From Holosporaceae bacterium (GTDB taxonomy: Bacteria; Pseudomonadota; Alphaproteobacteria; UBA3830): a DNA stretch of 13,722 bases. The notes beneath the pieces were generated by a model. That model was not told the origin of the DNA, did not search any database, and saw only the letters and a list, made by a program, of their open reading frames with translations. This document shows positions 1 through 6,502 of this stretch, piece by piece. The position numbers were made by a program, and so were the translations under genes. Position 1 is the stretch's first letter. Each line of letters begins with the position of its first letter. The DNA lies in assembly GCA_031262635.1 (NCBI GenBank), contig JAISHN010000065.1, positions 1 through 13,722 of the forward strand, read 5' to 3'.

Positions 1-1368
1 CCGATCGTCGGCCGCGAAGCCGCGCGCGCGGCGGATCAAACTCAAACGGCCTTCTCGGCGAAGCGTTTTATGGGAAGCGAGCAAAGACTCGTTGAAAGAA
101 ACGCGGCGGAGATTTCCGCGGATATTCTTTCTTATTTAAAAAGAGAAACCGAACGAAACCTTGGGCAAAAAATCGACGCGGCGGTAATAACCGTTCCGGC
201 GCATTTTTCCGATTTACAACGAACGGCGACCAAACAAGCCGCTTCCATCGCCGGTCTAAAAGTCTTGCGATTAGTAAACGAGCCGACCGCGGCCGCCGTC
301 GCCTTCGGACTGGATAAAAATGAGAATGGAATTTTCGCCGTTTACGATTTTGGCGGCGGCACCTTTGATTTTTCCGTTTTACGATTGACTGACGGAATTT
401 TTCAAGTTCTAGCGACCGGCGGCGATAATTATCTCGGCGGCGACGATATCGACAACGAGATTTTAAAATATAATTGCAAGCTCTGCGGAATTGACTTTGA
501 CCGACTTAGCGAAAGCGAAAAAATATCGGGACGATTAGCGGCAAAGTTTTTAAAGGAAAACTTGGGAGACTCGCCCGAGATCGCGAAAAACTACCAGAAC
601 TGCGAATTTAAATTATCGCAGGGCGTTCTCAAAAAAGTTTCGCGGGATTTTCTGCTTAGAAGTTTGGAAATTTCCGATCGAGTTTTATCGGACGCAAATA
701 TAACGCCCGCCGAATTAAGCGGCGTAGTTATGGTCGGAGGCATGACGAAGCTAAATCTCGTAAAAGAAACCGCGCGAGGTCATTTTGGCGCGAGAATCTT
801 CGACAATATAAATCCCGAGGAAGCGGTCGCGTTTGGCGCGGCAATTTACGCGGATTCGATCGCTCAAAAAAACTCGAAAATGCTGCTAATAGACGTTGTT
901 TCGCTGACTTTAGGAATAGAAACCTTTGGCGGCGGAGTCGATAGAATTATTCACAGAAATACGCCTATTCCGATCGTCGAAAAGCGAGAATACACGACGT
1001 ATGAAAACAATCAAACGGGGATAAAATTCCGCGTAGTCCAAGGCGAAAGGCCGATAGCGAGCGAATGCCGATCTTTGGCGAATTTCGAACTAACGGGAAT
1101 TCCGCCGATGCCCGCTGGCGAACCGCGAGTGGAAGTCGCGTTTTCCGTCGACGTAAACGGATTGCTCAGCGTAGAAGCTCGCGAAAAAACGACCGGCGTT
1201 CGGCAGACTATTATCGTCGACCCGTCTTCCGGCCTATCTAATGAAGAAATGATCGCGATCCTAAAAAAAGCCGCCGCAAATCGGGAAAAAGATTCGATCA
1301 AAGTCGCGAATATCGATAAAGAAATTGAGATCGGAAGGATGGACAAACTCTGGGAATCGATAGTCTGA
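1..1368 (+). CDS. hscA: Fe-S cluster assembly chaperone HscA (Hsp70 family), 5' end outside window
   Basis: HscA is a specialised Hsp70 that, with the J-protein HscB, drives transfer of Fe-S clusters from the scaffold IscU. The reading frame is open from base 1; the ATG at position 70 is internal, because codons before it already read as HscA (VGREAARA, then AKRFMGS). Visible are Hsp70 nucleotide-binding signatures (VYDFGGGTFDFSVL, LGGDDID, VVMVGGMTK), the interdomain/beta substrate-binding region (SLTLGIETFGGG, RNTPIPI, TYENNQTGIKFRVVQGER) and the HscA-type segment CRSLANFELTGIPPMPAG. The short insert-free spacing resembles rickettsial HscA. Oddity: the protein stops about 36 residues after the VDPSSGLS motif, whereas HscA proteins usually carry roughly 100-120 residues of helical lid there. 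The next gene is a tRNA 18 bases away, so no frameshifted lid follows. No fdx gene follows either. Family assignment is firm; the shortened lid is seen directly. Confidence 0.93.
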   Translation, partial: PIVGREAARAADQTQTAFSAKRFMGSEQRLVERNAAEISADILSYLKRETERNLGQKIDAAVITVPAHFSDLQRTATKQAASIAGLKVLRLVNEPTAAAVAFGLDKNENGIFAVYDFGGGTFDFSVLRLTDGIFQVLATGGDNYLGGDDIDNEILKYNCKLCGIDFDRLSESEKISGRLAAKFLKENLGDSPEIAKNYQNCEFKLSQGVLKKVSRDFLLRSLEISDRVLSDANITPAELSGVVMVGGMTKLNLVKETARGHFGARIFDNINPEEAVAFGAAIYADSIAQKNSKMLLIDVVSLTLGIETFGGGVDRIIHRNTPIPIVEKREYTTYENNQTGIKFRVVQGERPIASECRSLANFELTGIPPMPAGEPRVEVAFSVDVNGLLSVEAREKTTGVRQTIIVDPSSGLSNEEMIAILKKAAANREKDSIKVANIDKEIEIGRMDKLWESIV

Positions 1369-1386
1369 GATTCTTACTTATTTAAA

Positions 1387-1463
1387 TGGCGCGATCGGCA
1401 GGATTTGAACCTGCGACCTTGGGATTAGGAATCTCACGCTCTATCCAACTGAGCTACGACCGC
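1387..1463 (-). tRNA. tRNA-Arg (anticodon CCT)
   Basis: The reverse strand folds into a full cloverleaf. The acceptor stem is GCGGTCG with CGATCGC (one G-T pair), the D stem GCTC/GAGC, the anticodon loop TTCCTAA, the T arm GCAGG-TTCAAAT-CCTGC, the discriminator base G, and the CCA end is encoded. The anticodon CCT reads AGG arginine codons. The anticodon stem (TGAGA with TCCCA) has one A-C mismatch at the 29:41 position; the other stems pair well. It lies between convergent hscA and glmM. Confidence 0.95.
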
Positions 1464-1475
1464 GTCTTTTCGAAA

Positions 1476-1505
1476 CATATATAAAAACCGCGTCTTTCTC
1501 AAGAA
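1476..1505 (-). promoter_or_regulatory. Possible promoter for tRNA-Arg
   Basis: On the reverse strand, TATATG (1476-1481) lies 12 bases upstream of the tRNA, the same distance as in the tRNA-Val promoter, with TTCTTG (1500-1505) 18 bases further up. The -35 match is weak. I see nothing else recognisable in the rest of the gap, 1506-1653. Confidence 0.3.
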
Positions 1506-1653
1506 GAGCGACGCAAATTGTTTTTATCGGATTGTTTCGCCGCTATGTCGCTTGGAAAAGACTATACGCGACGCGTGATTAGTTTGAAACCGCTCGCTCT
1601 CAAATCGTCCCCTCCCCTAGCCTATCTGTCGTCTGCGACGCGCGGCGGTAAAT

Positions 1654-2994
1654 CTAACCGTTACGCAAGTTTTCTATAATCAAAGAAAGCTCGTCGGCAA
1701 TATTTTGAAGCTCCGCAACGTCCTCCCCTTCGACGCAGATTCTGACAACCGGCTCCGTGCCGGACGGTCGAACTATCAGTTTGCCGCGTCCTTCTAATTG
1801 TTTCGCAAATTTGCCGATCGCTCGTTGAACGGATTCGTCTTGGACTACGGATTTATCTTTAACGCGAATATTTTTGCTTACGGTCGGACACGGCTCGAAA
1901 AAGCGCAGCTCGCCGCATTTTTTGCGATTCTTGATCATGTATTCCAAAACCTTCAACGCTGCGAAAAGTCCGTCTCCGGTATACGCGTGCGAAGCGACGA
2001 TAACGTGTCCCGACGGCTCCGCTCCAAATTTTGCTCCCGTTTCGCGCATGCGTTCTGAGACGTATTTGTCGCCGACCTGCGTTTTTATTAACTCGATTCC
2101 GACGGACGACAGATATTTTTCCAAAGCGAAGTTTGACATGATCGTCGAGACGACTTTATCGCATTTTTCCGACGCCGCTAAAATCGCGAGAATATGGTCG
2201 CCGTCTAATATCTTTCCGTTTTCGTCGGATATAATAACGCGGTCTCCGTCTCCGTCGAACGCAATCCCAATATCGGCTTTGTTATGCAAAACCGCTTCGC
2301 CGATAACGTTTGGACAAGTGACTCCGCAGTTTTTGTTTATATTCGTTCCATCGGGAGAGTTGTTAATTAAGACGATGTTTTCGAACCCTAGTTCGTTCAA
2401 CGTATATTTGGTAAAAAAAGCCGCGAGAGATCCGTTGGCGCAATCAACGACAATTTTAACGCGCTCCGCGAGTTCGTCGTTAAAGTTAAATTGACGTTTT
2501 ATTTTTTTATAATATAAAAAATAATCCTTTGCCGTTCCTGATATTTCTTGGCCGATATCCGCTCCGGTCGCTCGCGGAAGAGACGGTTTGCGGCTCATGA
2601 TTTCTTCTAATTCGGCCTCTTCGTCCTCCGTTAATTTCAAGCCGGACTCATTGAACAATTTGATTCCGTTATCGTAAAAAGGATTATGCGACGCGGATAT
2701 CATGACACCGACGGACGCTCCCAATTTCGCCGTTTTTATCGATAAATGAGGAGTCGATACGACGGACTCGTAGCAGACGTTTACTCCAAGCGAATAAAAC
2801 GTCGCGGCCATGGCCTTTGAGAACATATCGCCGGAGACGCGCGTGTCTCTTCCCATAACGACTAAATGCTTTTTTTCCCGCGGCGAACAGAATTTTACGA
2901 CGATCGCCTCCGCCAATTTTTGGCACGTTTCAATCGTCATCGGGTATTCGTTCGCCGCTCCTCGAATTCCGTCTGTTCCGAATAGTTTTCGCAT
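1654..2994 (-). CDS. glmM: Phosphoglucosamine mutase GlmM
   Basis: GlmM interconverts glucosamine-6-phosphate and glucosamine-1-phosphate in the cytoplasm, feeding UDP-GlcNAc for peptidoglycan and lipopolysaccharide. At 446 residues it is the usual family length. All four domain signatures are present: the phosphoserine loop ISASHNP with catalytic Ser102, the metal loop DGDGDR (Asp247, Asp249, Asp251), the sugar-binding EPSGH (326-330) and the phosphate-binding RPSGTEP (409-415). The N-terminus MRKLFGTDGIRG is typical. The ATG start has an AAGGA ribosome site (complement of 3000-3004) five bases upstream. It is transcribed alone, towards tRNA-Arg and away from the secreted-protein gene. Its presence implies that the organism still makes cell-wall precursors. 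Confidence 0.97.
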   Translation of the reverse strand: MRKLFGTDGIRGAANEYPMTIETCQKLAEAIVVKFCSPREKKHLVVMGRDTRVSGDMFSKAMAATFYSLGVNVCYESVVSTPHLSIKTAKLGASVGVMISASHNPFYDNGIKLFNESGLKLTEDEEAELEEIMSRKPSLPRATGADIGQEISGTAKDYFLYYKKIKRQFNFNDELAERVKIVVDCANGSLAAFFTKYTLNELGFENIVLINNSPDGTNINKNCGVTCPNVIGEAVLHNKADIGIAFDGDGDRVIISDENGKILDGDHILAILAASEKCDKVVSTIMSNFALEKYLSSVGIELIKTQVGDKYVSERMRETGAKFGAEPSGHVIVASHAYTGDGLFAALKVLEYMIKNRKKCGELRFFEPCPTVSKNIRVKDKSVVQDESVQRAIGKFAKQLEGRGKLIVRPSGTEPVVRICVEGEDVAELQNIADELSLIIENLRNG

Positions 2995-3025
2995 GATCGT
3001 CCTTTTGAGCTTGCGAGGCGATAGT

Positions 3026-3031
3026 ACTATA
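3026..3031 (-). promoter_or_regulatory. glmM: Candidate -10 element for glmM
   Basis: The reverse strand reads TATAGT about 31 bases upstream of the glmM start, a five-of-six match to a sigma-70 -10 box. No convincing -35 sits 16-18 bases further up. The element overlaps the perfect 10-base palindrome ATAGTACTAT (3021-3030), which could be coincidental. Confidence 0.35.
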
Positions 3032-3123
3032 TTCGCCGCATTTTGGAAAAGATGAATCGCTAAGATTTAGCGTATTTATGTCATGCGTAGAAGAGAGAGT
3101 TTGCCCGCGTCGTCTCCTCTCTC

Positions 3124-3256
3124 TTCCGTCATCCTCGAGGAAGGCGAAGCCTGACGAAGGATCCATATGATTTTTAAGCTTCTTTGCCGCTTGGATCCTT
3201 CGCTTCGCTCAAGGATGACGGAAAGGGACGACGAACAAAATTTTTCCTAACACAAC
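3124..3256. repeat. Composite palindromic repeat, copy 1
   Basis: An imperfect inverted repeat has a left arm at 3124-3165 (beginning TTCCGTCATCCT, ending GAAGGATCCA) and a right arm at 3191-3223 (beginning TTGGATCCTTCG, ending GGATGACGGAA). A tail at 3224-3256 (including GACGACGAACAAAA and TCCTAACACAACC) completes it. The reverse complement of the whole unit recurs at 12866-13017, so tail and hairpin travel together. With the glmM start signals it accounts for most of the gene-free 2995-3314 interval; I see no gene there. The GTCATCCT...GAAGGATCC type of hairpin is common as dispersed intergenic repeats in bacterial genomes. Confidence 0.8.
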
Positions 3257-3314
3257 CTAGTTGTTTTTTTTTGCATAACCTATAGTTGTACTAGATCATG
3301 TTAAGGGGGTTGGT

Positions 3315-4151
3315 ATGACAAAATTTCTCAAATTATTGATTGTAAGTTTTTCGATTTTTACACTAAAAATTAAGGGAGCGATTATTCAAGGACAGGAAGA
3401 ATATGCTCCTAGCGAGGTCTGCGAAGTCATCGACAAGCGAGACCAAACTGTACTGAGCGCTCTGCACGTCACGGCCAAGAACCTGCTCTTCCTCCCGGCG
3501 CCCAACATGACTGCTTTCAAACCCTTAGGTGAATCGGAAACAAATTTGCTCGTTGCTAGACAGATGATAGAAAGCTTCGGCTACATAGGGACAACAAAAG
3601 GAATCCCACTGGCACCAGAATCAGGCTTTAAACTTACTTGTATCACAGCGAAACTTCCACCCATGGTGAAAATGGAGACGGACGATCTTCTGGACCACGC
3701 ACTGAGACTAAACGTGTCTGGGACCTATGGCCGCTCGGCTACAATCGATACATTGGGGGCAAGATACCTAGAGCACGTATGCGTACAGAGCGGGGGAAAG
3801 GCTAATATAAAATTGGTATGCGAACCAAAACTGCTCCGCAAGTGGACATCCGACCCAAACGACTTCACAGGGGTTCTGAAAATCACACTACCTACAGGCG
3901 CGATTTTGACTAGAGGACGAACTATTGGCTTTCCAGGAAACCACGGGCAGTTCGCTCCGAAATATACAGAATCGGCTACAAGCTACACCCTAAAACGTGA
4001 TCTCAAAGATACGCAAACGCTACTCAGAGACGCCCGCCAAAAAACTAAAGGCCTCGAGAAAAAGCTGGAACAAACGACATTCTGGGAAGCTGTACGCCGC
4101 TTATCAACCGCTGGCGGCCTCAAACAATCGAGACCTTTGCCGCCGCCATAA
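3315..4151 (+). CDS. Unrecognised secreted protein with foreign-looking codon use
   Basis: I do not recognise this family. The 278-residue product starts with a likely signal peptide: Lys at residues 3 and 6, a hydrophobic core at about 7-17 (LLIVSFSIFTL), and a possible cleavage site near residue 22. The exported part has four cysteines (36, 109, 156, 169), enough for two disulphides. A charged helical segment at about 226-263, rich in Lys, Arg, Asp and Gln, looks able to form a coiled coil; the tail is proline-rich (RPLPPP). The ATG follows a strong AAGGGGG ribosome site (3303-3309). Codon use differs from flanking genes: many CTG, CTC, CCC and ACA codons and fewer CpG codons, which suggests transfer. 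It sits directly after composite repeat copy 1 and converges on ybjN. A host-directed effector or surface protein is possible, but no motif proves it. Signal peptide and frame integrity make it a likely real gene. Confidence 0.65.
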   Translation: MTKFLKLLIVSFSIFTLKIKGAIIQGQEEYAPSEVCEVIDKRDQTVLSALHVTAKNLLFLPAPNMTAFKPLGESETNLLVARQMIESFGYIGTTKGIPLAPESGFKLTCITAKLPPMVKMETDDLLDHALRLNVSGTYGRSATIDTLGARYLEHVCVQSGGKANIKLVCEPKLLRKWTSDPNDFTGVLKITLPTGAILTRGRTIGFPGNHGQFAPKYTESATSYTLKRDLKDTQTLLRDARQKTKGLEKKLEQTTFWEAVRRLSTAGGLKQSRPLPPP

Positions 4152-4190
4152 CTCGTTGCATAAATCTCTTGGAGCAAATTGAATATACTT

Positions 4191-4204
4191 ACTTTTATAA
4201 AAGT
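4191..4204. repeat. Perfect 14-base palindrome between convergent genes
   Basis: ACTTTTATAAAAGT is a perfect palindrome (7-base half-sites) in the 82-base gap between the secreted-protein gene and ybjN, whose stop codons face each other. It is AT-rich, has no loop and no following T-run, so it is not a standard intrinsic terminator. It could be a protein-binding site or chance. Confidence 0.35.
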
Positions 4205-4233
4205 CGTTCTTAAGGACTCTTTGGTTATAAACT

Positions 4234-4707
4234 CTACGCCTCGCCGGCGGATTCTAGAAACAATGCGTTCATAGAGAAACTCGGGCTTTTTTTGCTTTTT
4301 ATAATCAATGAAAAATAATGATAAAATTGATCGCATTCTTCCACGATCAGGCGGATTATCGATTCCATTACTTCTTCGTCGGCCATAAAAGACGACGCGA
4401 ACGGGATAGTCAAGCCGTATACAATGCGATTTCCGATCGATAAAAGATCGAAACGTCCGACCCAAATTCTTTCGTTCGCTTTTACGACCGCTTCGGCGAG
4501 GGCGGCGCGTTTGTGTTTCGCGGCGCTGAGATTCATATCGCAAGAAAAATGAAGAATCTCGTATTCAGATTTAAAAACGACGGAAAGAATATACTCCGGC
4601 TCTTCGTTCTTCAATAAAATTGAAATTTCATTGTCGTCGACTCTGCTGAAATTTAAATTCATCTTAGCCGCAAGCGTTTCAGTTACGTCGATCGGATTTG
4701 CTTCCAA
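4234..4707 (-). CDS. YbjN domain protein
   Basis: The product matches the alphaproteobacterial YbjN family, small cytoplasmic proteins whose fold resembles type III secretion chaperones and whose exact role is unknown. Recognisable stretches are the N-terminal EANPIDVTE, the central NERIWVGRFDLLS, the helix EECDQFYHYF and the C-terminal LESAGEA. Start choice: an open frame extends up to a GTG at 4743, but that codon has no ribosome site. A strong AAGGGAG (complement of 4717-4723) lies nine bases before an in-frame TTG at 4707-4705, and translation from there (MEANPID...) matches the usual N-terminus and gives 157 residues. It is the last of a minus-strand run infC-prmA-ybjN, with a 74-base gap after prmA. 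A stress or secretion-chaperone-like role would be inference only. Confidence 0.78.
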   Translation of the reverse strand: MEANPIDVTETLAAKMNLNFSRVDDNEISILLKNEEPEYILSVVFKSEYEILHFSCDMNLSAAKHKRAALAEAVVKANERIWVGRFDLLSIGNRIVYGLTIPFASSFMADEEVMESIIRLIVEECDQFYHYFSLIIKSKKSPSFSMNALFLESAGEA

Positions 4708-4716
4708 TTTTTCATT

Positions 4717-4723
4717 CTCCCTT
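4717..4723 (-). promoter_or_regulatory. Ribosome binding site that sets the ybjN start
   Basis: The reverse strand reads AAGGGAG nine bases upstream of the TTG at 4707. It lies inside the longer open frame that begins at GTG 4743, so it argues that the upstream GTG is not used. Confidence 0.6.
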
Positions 4724-4781
4724 GTTCGGCGCGAGACTACCACAAAATCGTTATTTAAAAAATCCTAAAAATCCAGCGAAT

Positions 4782-5633
4782 TTACGCGGCGGCTTTTTCA
4801 AATACCAGAGTAGTCCAGCCTTTGTAATCGTATCTAAACTTGAGCTTCAATCCTAACGAAAGATATTTTCGCAAAACGCCGTCGTCGTCGGAAGTAAAAC
4901 CGGAAAGAACGAGCAAACCGTTTGGCGAAAGCGAAGAAACGACCGCCTCGCTCATCGAAATCAACGGTTCGGCTAGAATATTTGAGACGATAAAATCGTA
5001 TTGTCTGCAGGCAAATTCGCAGTCAAGATTTTTAAATACGCTTACTCTATGCGCGACTTTATTTATCGCGACGTTTTCCCGCGAGACTTTGACCGCTTCG
5101 TCGTCGCAATCGTAGGCGTAAACCTCGCAAGCGCCGAGTTTTGCGAGAGCTATGCTCAAAACGCACGATCCGCAGCCGAGATCCAACGCCGACTTACTGC
5201 GTTTTTCATCGAAAAAAGTCTGAACGGCGACCAAACAGCGATTCGTCGTCGGATGCTCGCCGGTTCCAAAAGCCGTCGCGGCGGCGATTTCTATCGCGAT
5301 TTTATCGGACGGAATAGAACTTCCTCGCAAATGCGGACCGTATATGTAAAAGTCGCCCGCGACGATCGGTTTGAAATTCTCAAAACACTTCTCCAGCCAG
5401 TTCGCGTCTTCCAACTCTTCGATTTTGATTTTTGAAAAGCGATAGCCGGACAAAATCGACCTAATCTCCGTTTCGGGAATTTCCTTAAAGTTCAATACTT
5501 CAACGATCCAATCGTCGTTCTTCTTTTCGCACGAAACCGAAGAATAGTTTCTTTCAAACAAAAGATCGACCGCTTCGAACGCGTCTTTTATATCGAAATT
5601 TCCAATTGTGTGTTTAAAAAGCCTATCTGTCAT
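4782..5633 (-). CDS. prmA: Ribosomal protein L11 methyltransferase PrmA
   Basis: PrmA uses S-adenosylmethionine to methylate amino groups on ribosomal protein L11. The 283-residue protein has the variable N-terminal substrate-recognition domain (about 1-95) and a Rossmann-type methyltransferase domain with the family signatures AFGTGEHPTT (121-130), the cofactor loop DLGCGS (151-156) and SNILAEPL (217-224). One small departure: the cofactor loop reads GCGSCVLSIA, with Cys157 where Gly is usual. The ATG overlaps the end of infC by 11 bases in a different frame, and no good ribosome site precedes it, so translation is probably coupled to infC. Family assignment is firm. Confidence 0.95.
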   Translation of the reverse strand: MTDRLFKHTIGNFDIKDAFEAVDLLFERNYSSVSCEKKNDDWIVEVLNFKEIPETEIRSILSGYRFSKIKIEELEDANWLEKCFENFKPIVAGDFYIYGPHLRGSSIPSDKIAIEIAAATAFGTGEHPTTNRCLVAVQTFFDEKRSKSALDLGCGSCVLSIALAKLGACEVYAYDCDDEAVKVSRENVAINKVAHRVSVFKNLDCEFACRQYDFIVSNILAEPLISMSEAVVSSLSPNGLLVLSGFTSDDDGVLRKYLSLGLKLKFRYDYKGWTTLVFEKAAA

Positions 5634-6165
5634 TTTTCTGAACTTGCGGCGAGAGAATCATCATCATTTGTCTACCCTCAAACTGCGGAGAGCCTTCGAC
5701 TTTCGCTTTTTCTTTTACGTCCTCGATCAGCCGATTCAACAATTTCTCTCCAAGCTCTTTGTGAGAAAGCTCTCGACCGCGGAAACGCAAAGTGACCTTT
5801 ATTTTATTCCCCTCTTCCAGAAATCTGTTTACGTTGAGAAGCTTCACGTTATAGTCGTGTTCTCCGATGGAAGGAGTTAATTTTACTTCCTTAAGCTCGA
5901 CGACTTTCTGCTTCTTTTTAGCCTCCGATTTCTTTTTCTGAAGCTCGTATTTCAATTTTCCATAATCGAGGATTTTGCAAACCGGAGGAACGGCCTGAGG
6001 CGCGATTTCCACCAGATCTAGTCCGGCTTCGCGAGCCATGATCATAGCCTCTCTTATCCCGACTATTCCGATCGGGTTTCCGTCCTTGTCTATCAAACGC
6101 GCCTGCGGAGCGGTAATCGCTCTGTTGACTCTGTATTTTTCTCCCGTAATTTTGTTTTCTTCCAA
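5623..6165 (-). CDS. infC: Translation initiation factor IF-3
   Basis: IF-3 binds the 30S subunit, keeps it from joining 50S early and checks initiator tRNA and start-codon pairing. The 180-residue protein has the N-domain (about 10-75, VNRAI, RLIDKDGNPIGIV), the family signature KILDYGKLKYELQKK (64-78), a lysine-rich linker, and the C-domain with EVKLTPSIGEHDY, KVTLRFRGRE and GRQMMMILSP. The start is a TTG at 6165, with GGGAG six bases upstream. Non-AUG starts are well known for infC; in Escherichia coli an AUU start underlies autoregulation, though TTG is a milder case. The rpmI-rplT ribosomal protein genes that follow infC in many bacteria are absent; prmA follows instead, overlapping by 11 bases. 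Confidence 0.97.
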   Translation of the reverse strand: MEENKITGEKYRVNRAITAPQARLIDKDGNPIGIVGIREAMIMAREAGLDLVEIAPQAVPPVCKILDYGKLKYELQKKKSEAKKKQKVVELKEVKLTPSIGEHDYNVKLLNVNRFLEEGNKIKVTLRFRGRELSHKELGEKLLNRLIEDVKEKAKVEGSPQFEGRQMMMILSPQVQKNDR

Positions 6166-6232
6166 ACTTAACTCCCAAATAAAACGTTCATGACGAGACT
6201 AATAATTTTTCCGTAAAAATCAAGGATGAAAC

Positions 6233-6277
6233 GCGCTTAGATTCGTAAATTTAGTTTTTTAAGCGCCTCGAGAATCT
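6233..6277 (-). promoter_or_regulatory. Interleaved inverted repeats upstream of infC
   Basis: Two pairs of complementary segments interlock about 70-110 bases upstream of infC. GCGCTTA (6233-6239) pairs with TAAGCGC (6260-6266), and AGATTC (6239-6244) pairs with GAATCT (6272-6277). The order 1-2-1'-2' allows either a pseudoknot-like fold or two alternative hairpins if this region is in the infC leader. Segment lengths are 6-7 bases, so chance is not excluded. The rest of 6180-6340 shows nothing recognisable. Confidence 0.25.
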
Positions 6278-6340
6278 AAAAAACAACGCGACTCCCCTTC
6301 CCTTCTTCATCTTTGTAAGCGTCGCCGTCGCTTATGTCTA

Positions 6341-6369
6341 TTGCGTCGCTGCGAAAAATTGCGTATTCT
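6341..6369 (+). promoter_or_regulatory. Sigma-70 type promoter of tRNA-Val
   Basis: TTGCGT (6341-6346) and TATTCT (6364-6369) are separated by exactly 17 bases, and the -10 ends 12 bases before the mature tRNA, which places the transcript start just ahead of the gene. Confidence 0.6.
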
Positions 6370-6381
6370 TCACGGCGTTTC

Positions 6382-6456
6382 GGGCGATTAGCTCAGCGGT
6401 AGAGCGTCTCGTTTACACCGAGGATGTCGGCGGTTCGAATCCGTCATCGCCCACCA
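6382..6456 (+). tRNA. tRNA-Val (anticodon TAC)
   Basis: A full cloverleaf: acceptor GGGCGAT/ATCGCCC, D stem GCTC/GAGC with a short loop, anticodon stem TCTCG/CGAGG (outer T-G pair) around loop TTTACAC, T arm GGCGG-TTCGAAT-CCGTC, discriminator A and an encoded CCA. Anticodon TAC reads GTA and related valine codons. It is divergent from infC and convergent with rsh. Confidence 0.96.
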
Positions 6457-6460
6457 TTAC

Positions 6461-6489
6461 CGATCGCGTAAAAAAAACGCCCGCGATCG
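6461..6489. terminator. Stem-loop between convergent tRNA-Val and rsh
   Basis: CGATCGCG (6461-6468) and CGCGATCG (6482-6489) form a perfect 8-base-pair GC-rich stem with a 13-base loop containing eight A residues. It lies four bases after tRNA-Val and about 14 bases past the rsh stop, so it could end both transcripts. There is no T-run directly after the stem on either strand, so a standard intrinsic terminator is not shown. Confidence 0.4.
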
Positions 6490-6502
6490 AATCGAAGACG
6501 TT

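Noticed and set aside
1874..2494. Plus-strand open frame of 206 codons
   Set aside because: It is fully antisense to glmM, whose catalytic motifs are intact; the CpG-rich codon pattern keeps the opposite strand open.
3983..4543. Minus-strand open frame of 186 codons
   Set aside because: It is antisense to the secreted-protein gene and a frame shadow of ybjN; the arginine- and serine-rich product has no recognisable motif.
5918..6178. Minus-strand open frame of 86 codons at the infC start
   Set aside because: It is a frame-shifted shadow of infC; the infC frame holds the family signatures and the ribosome site.
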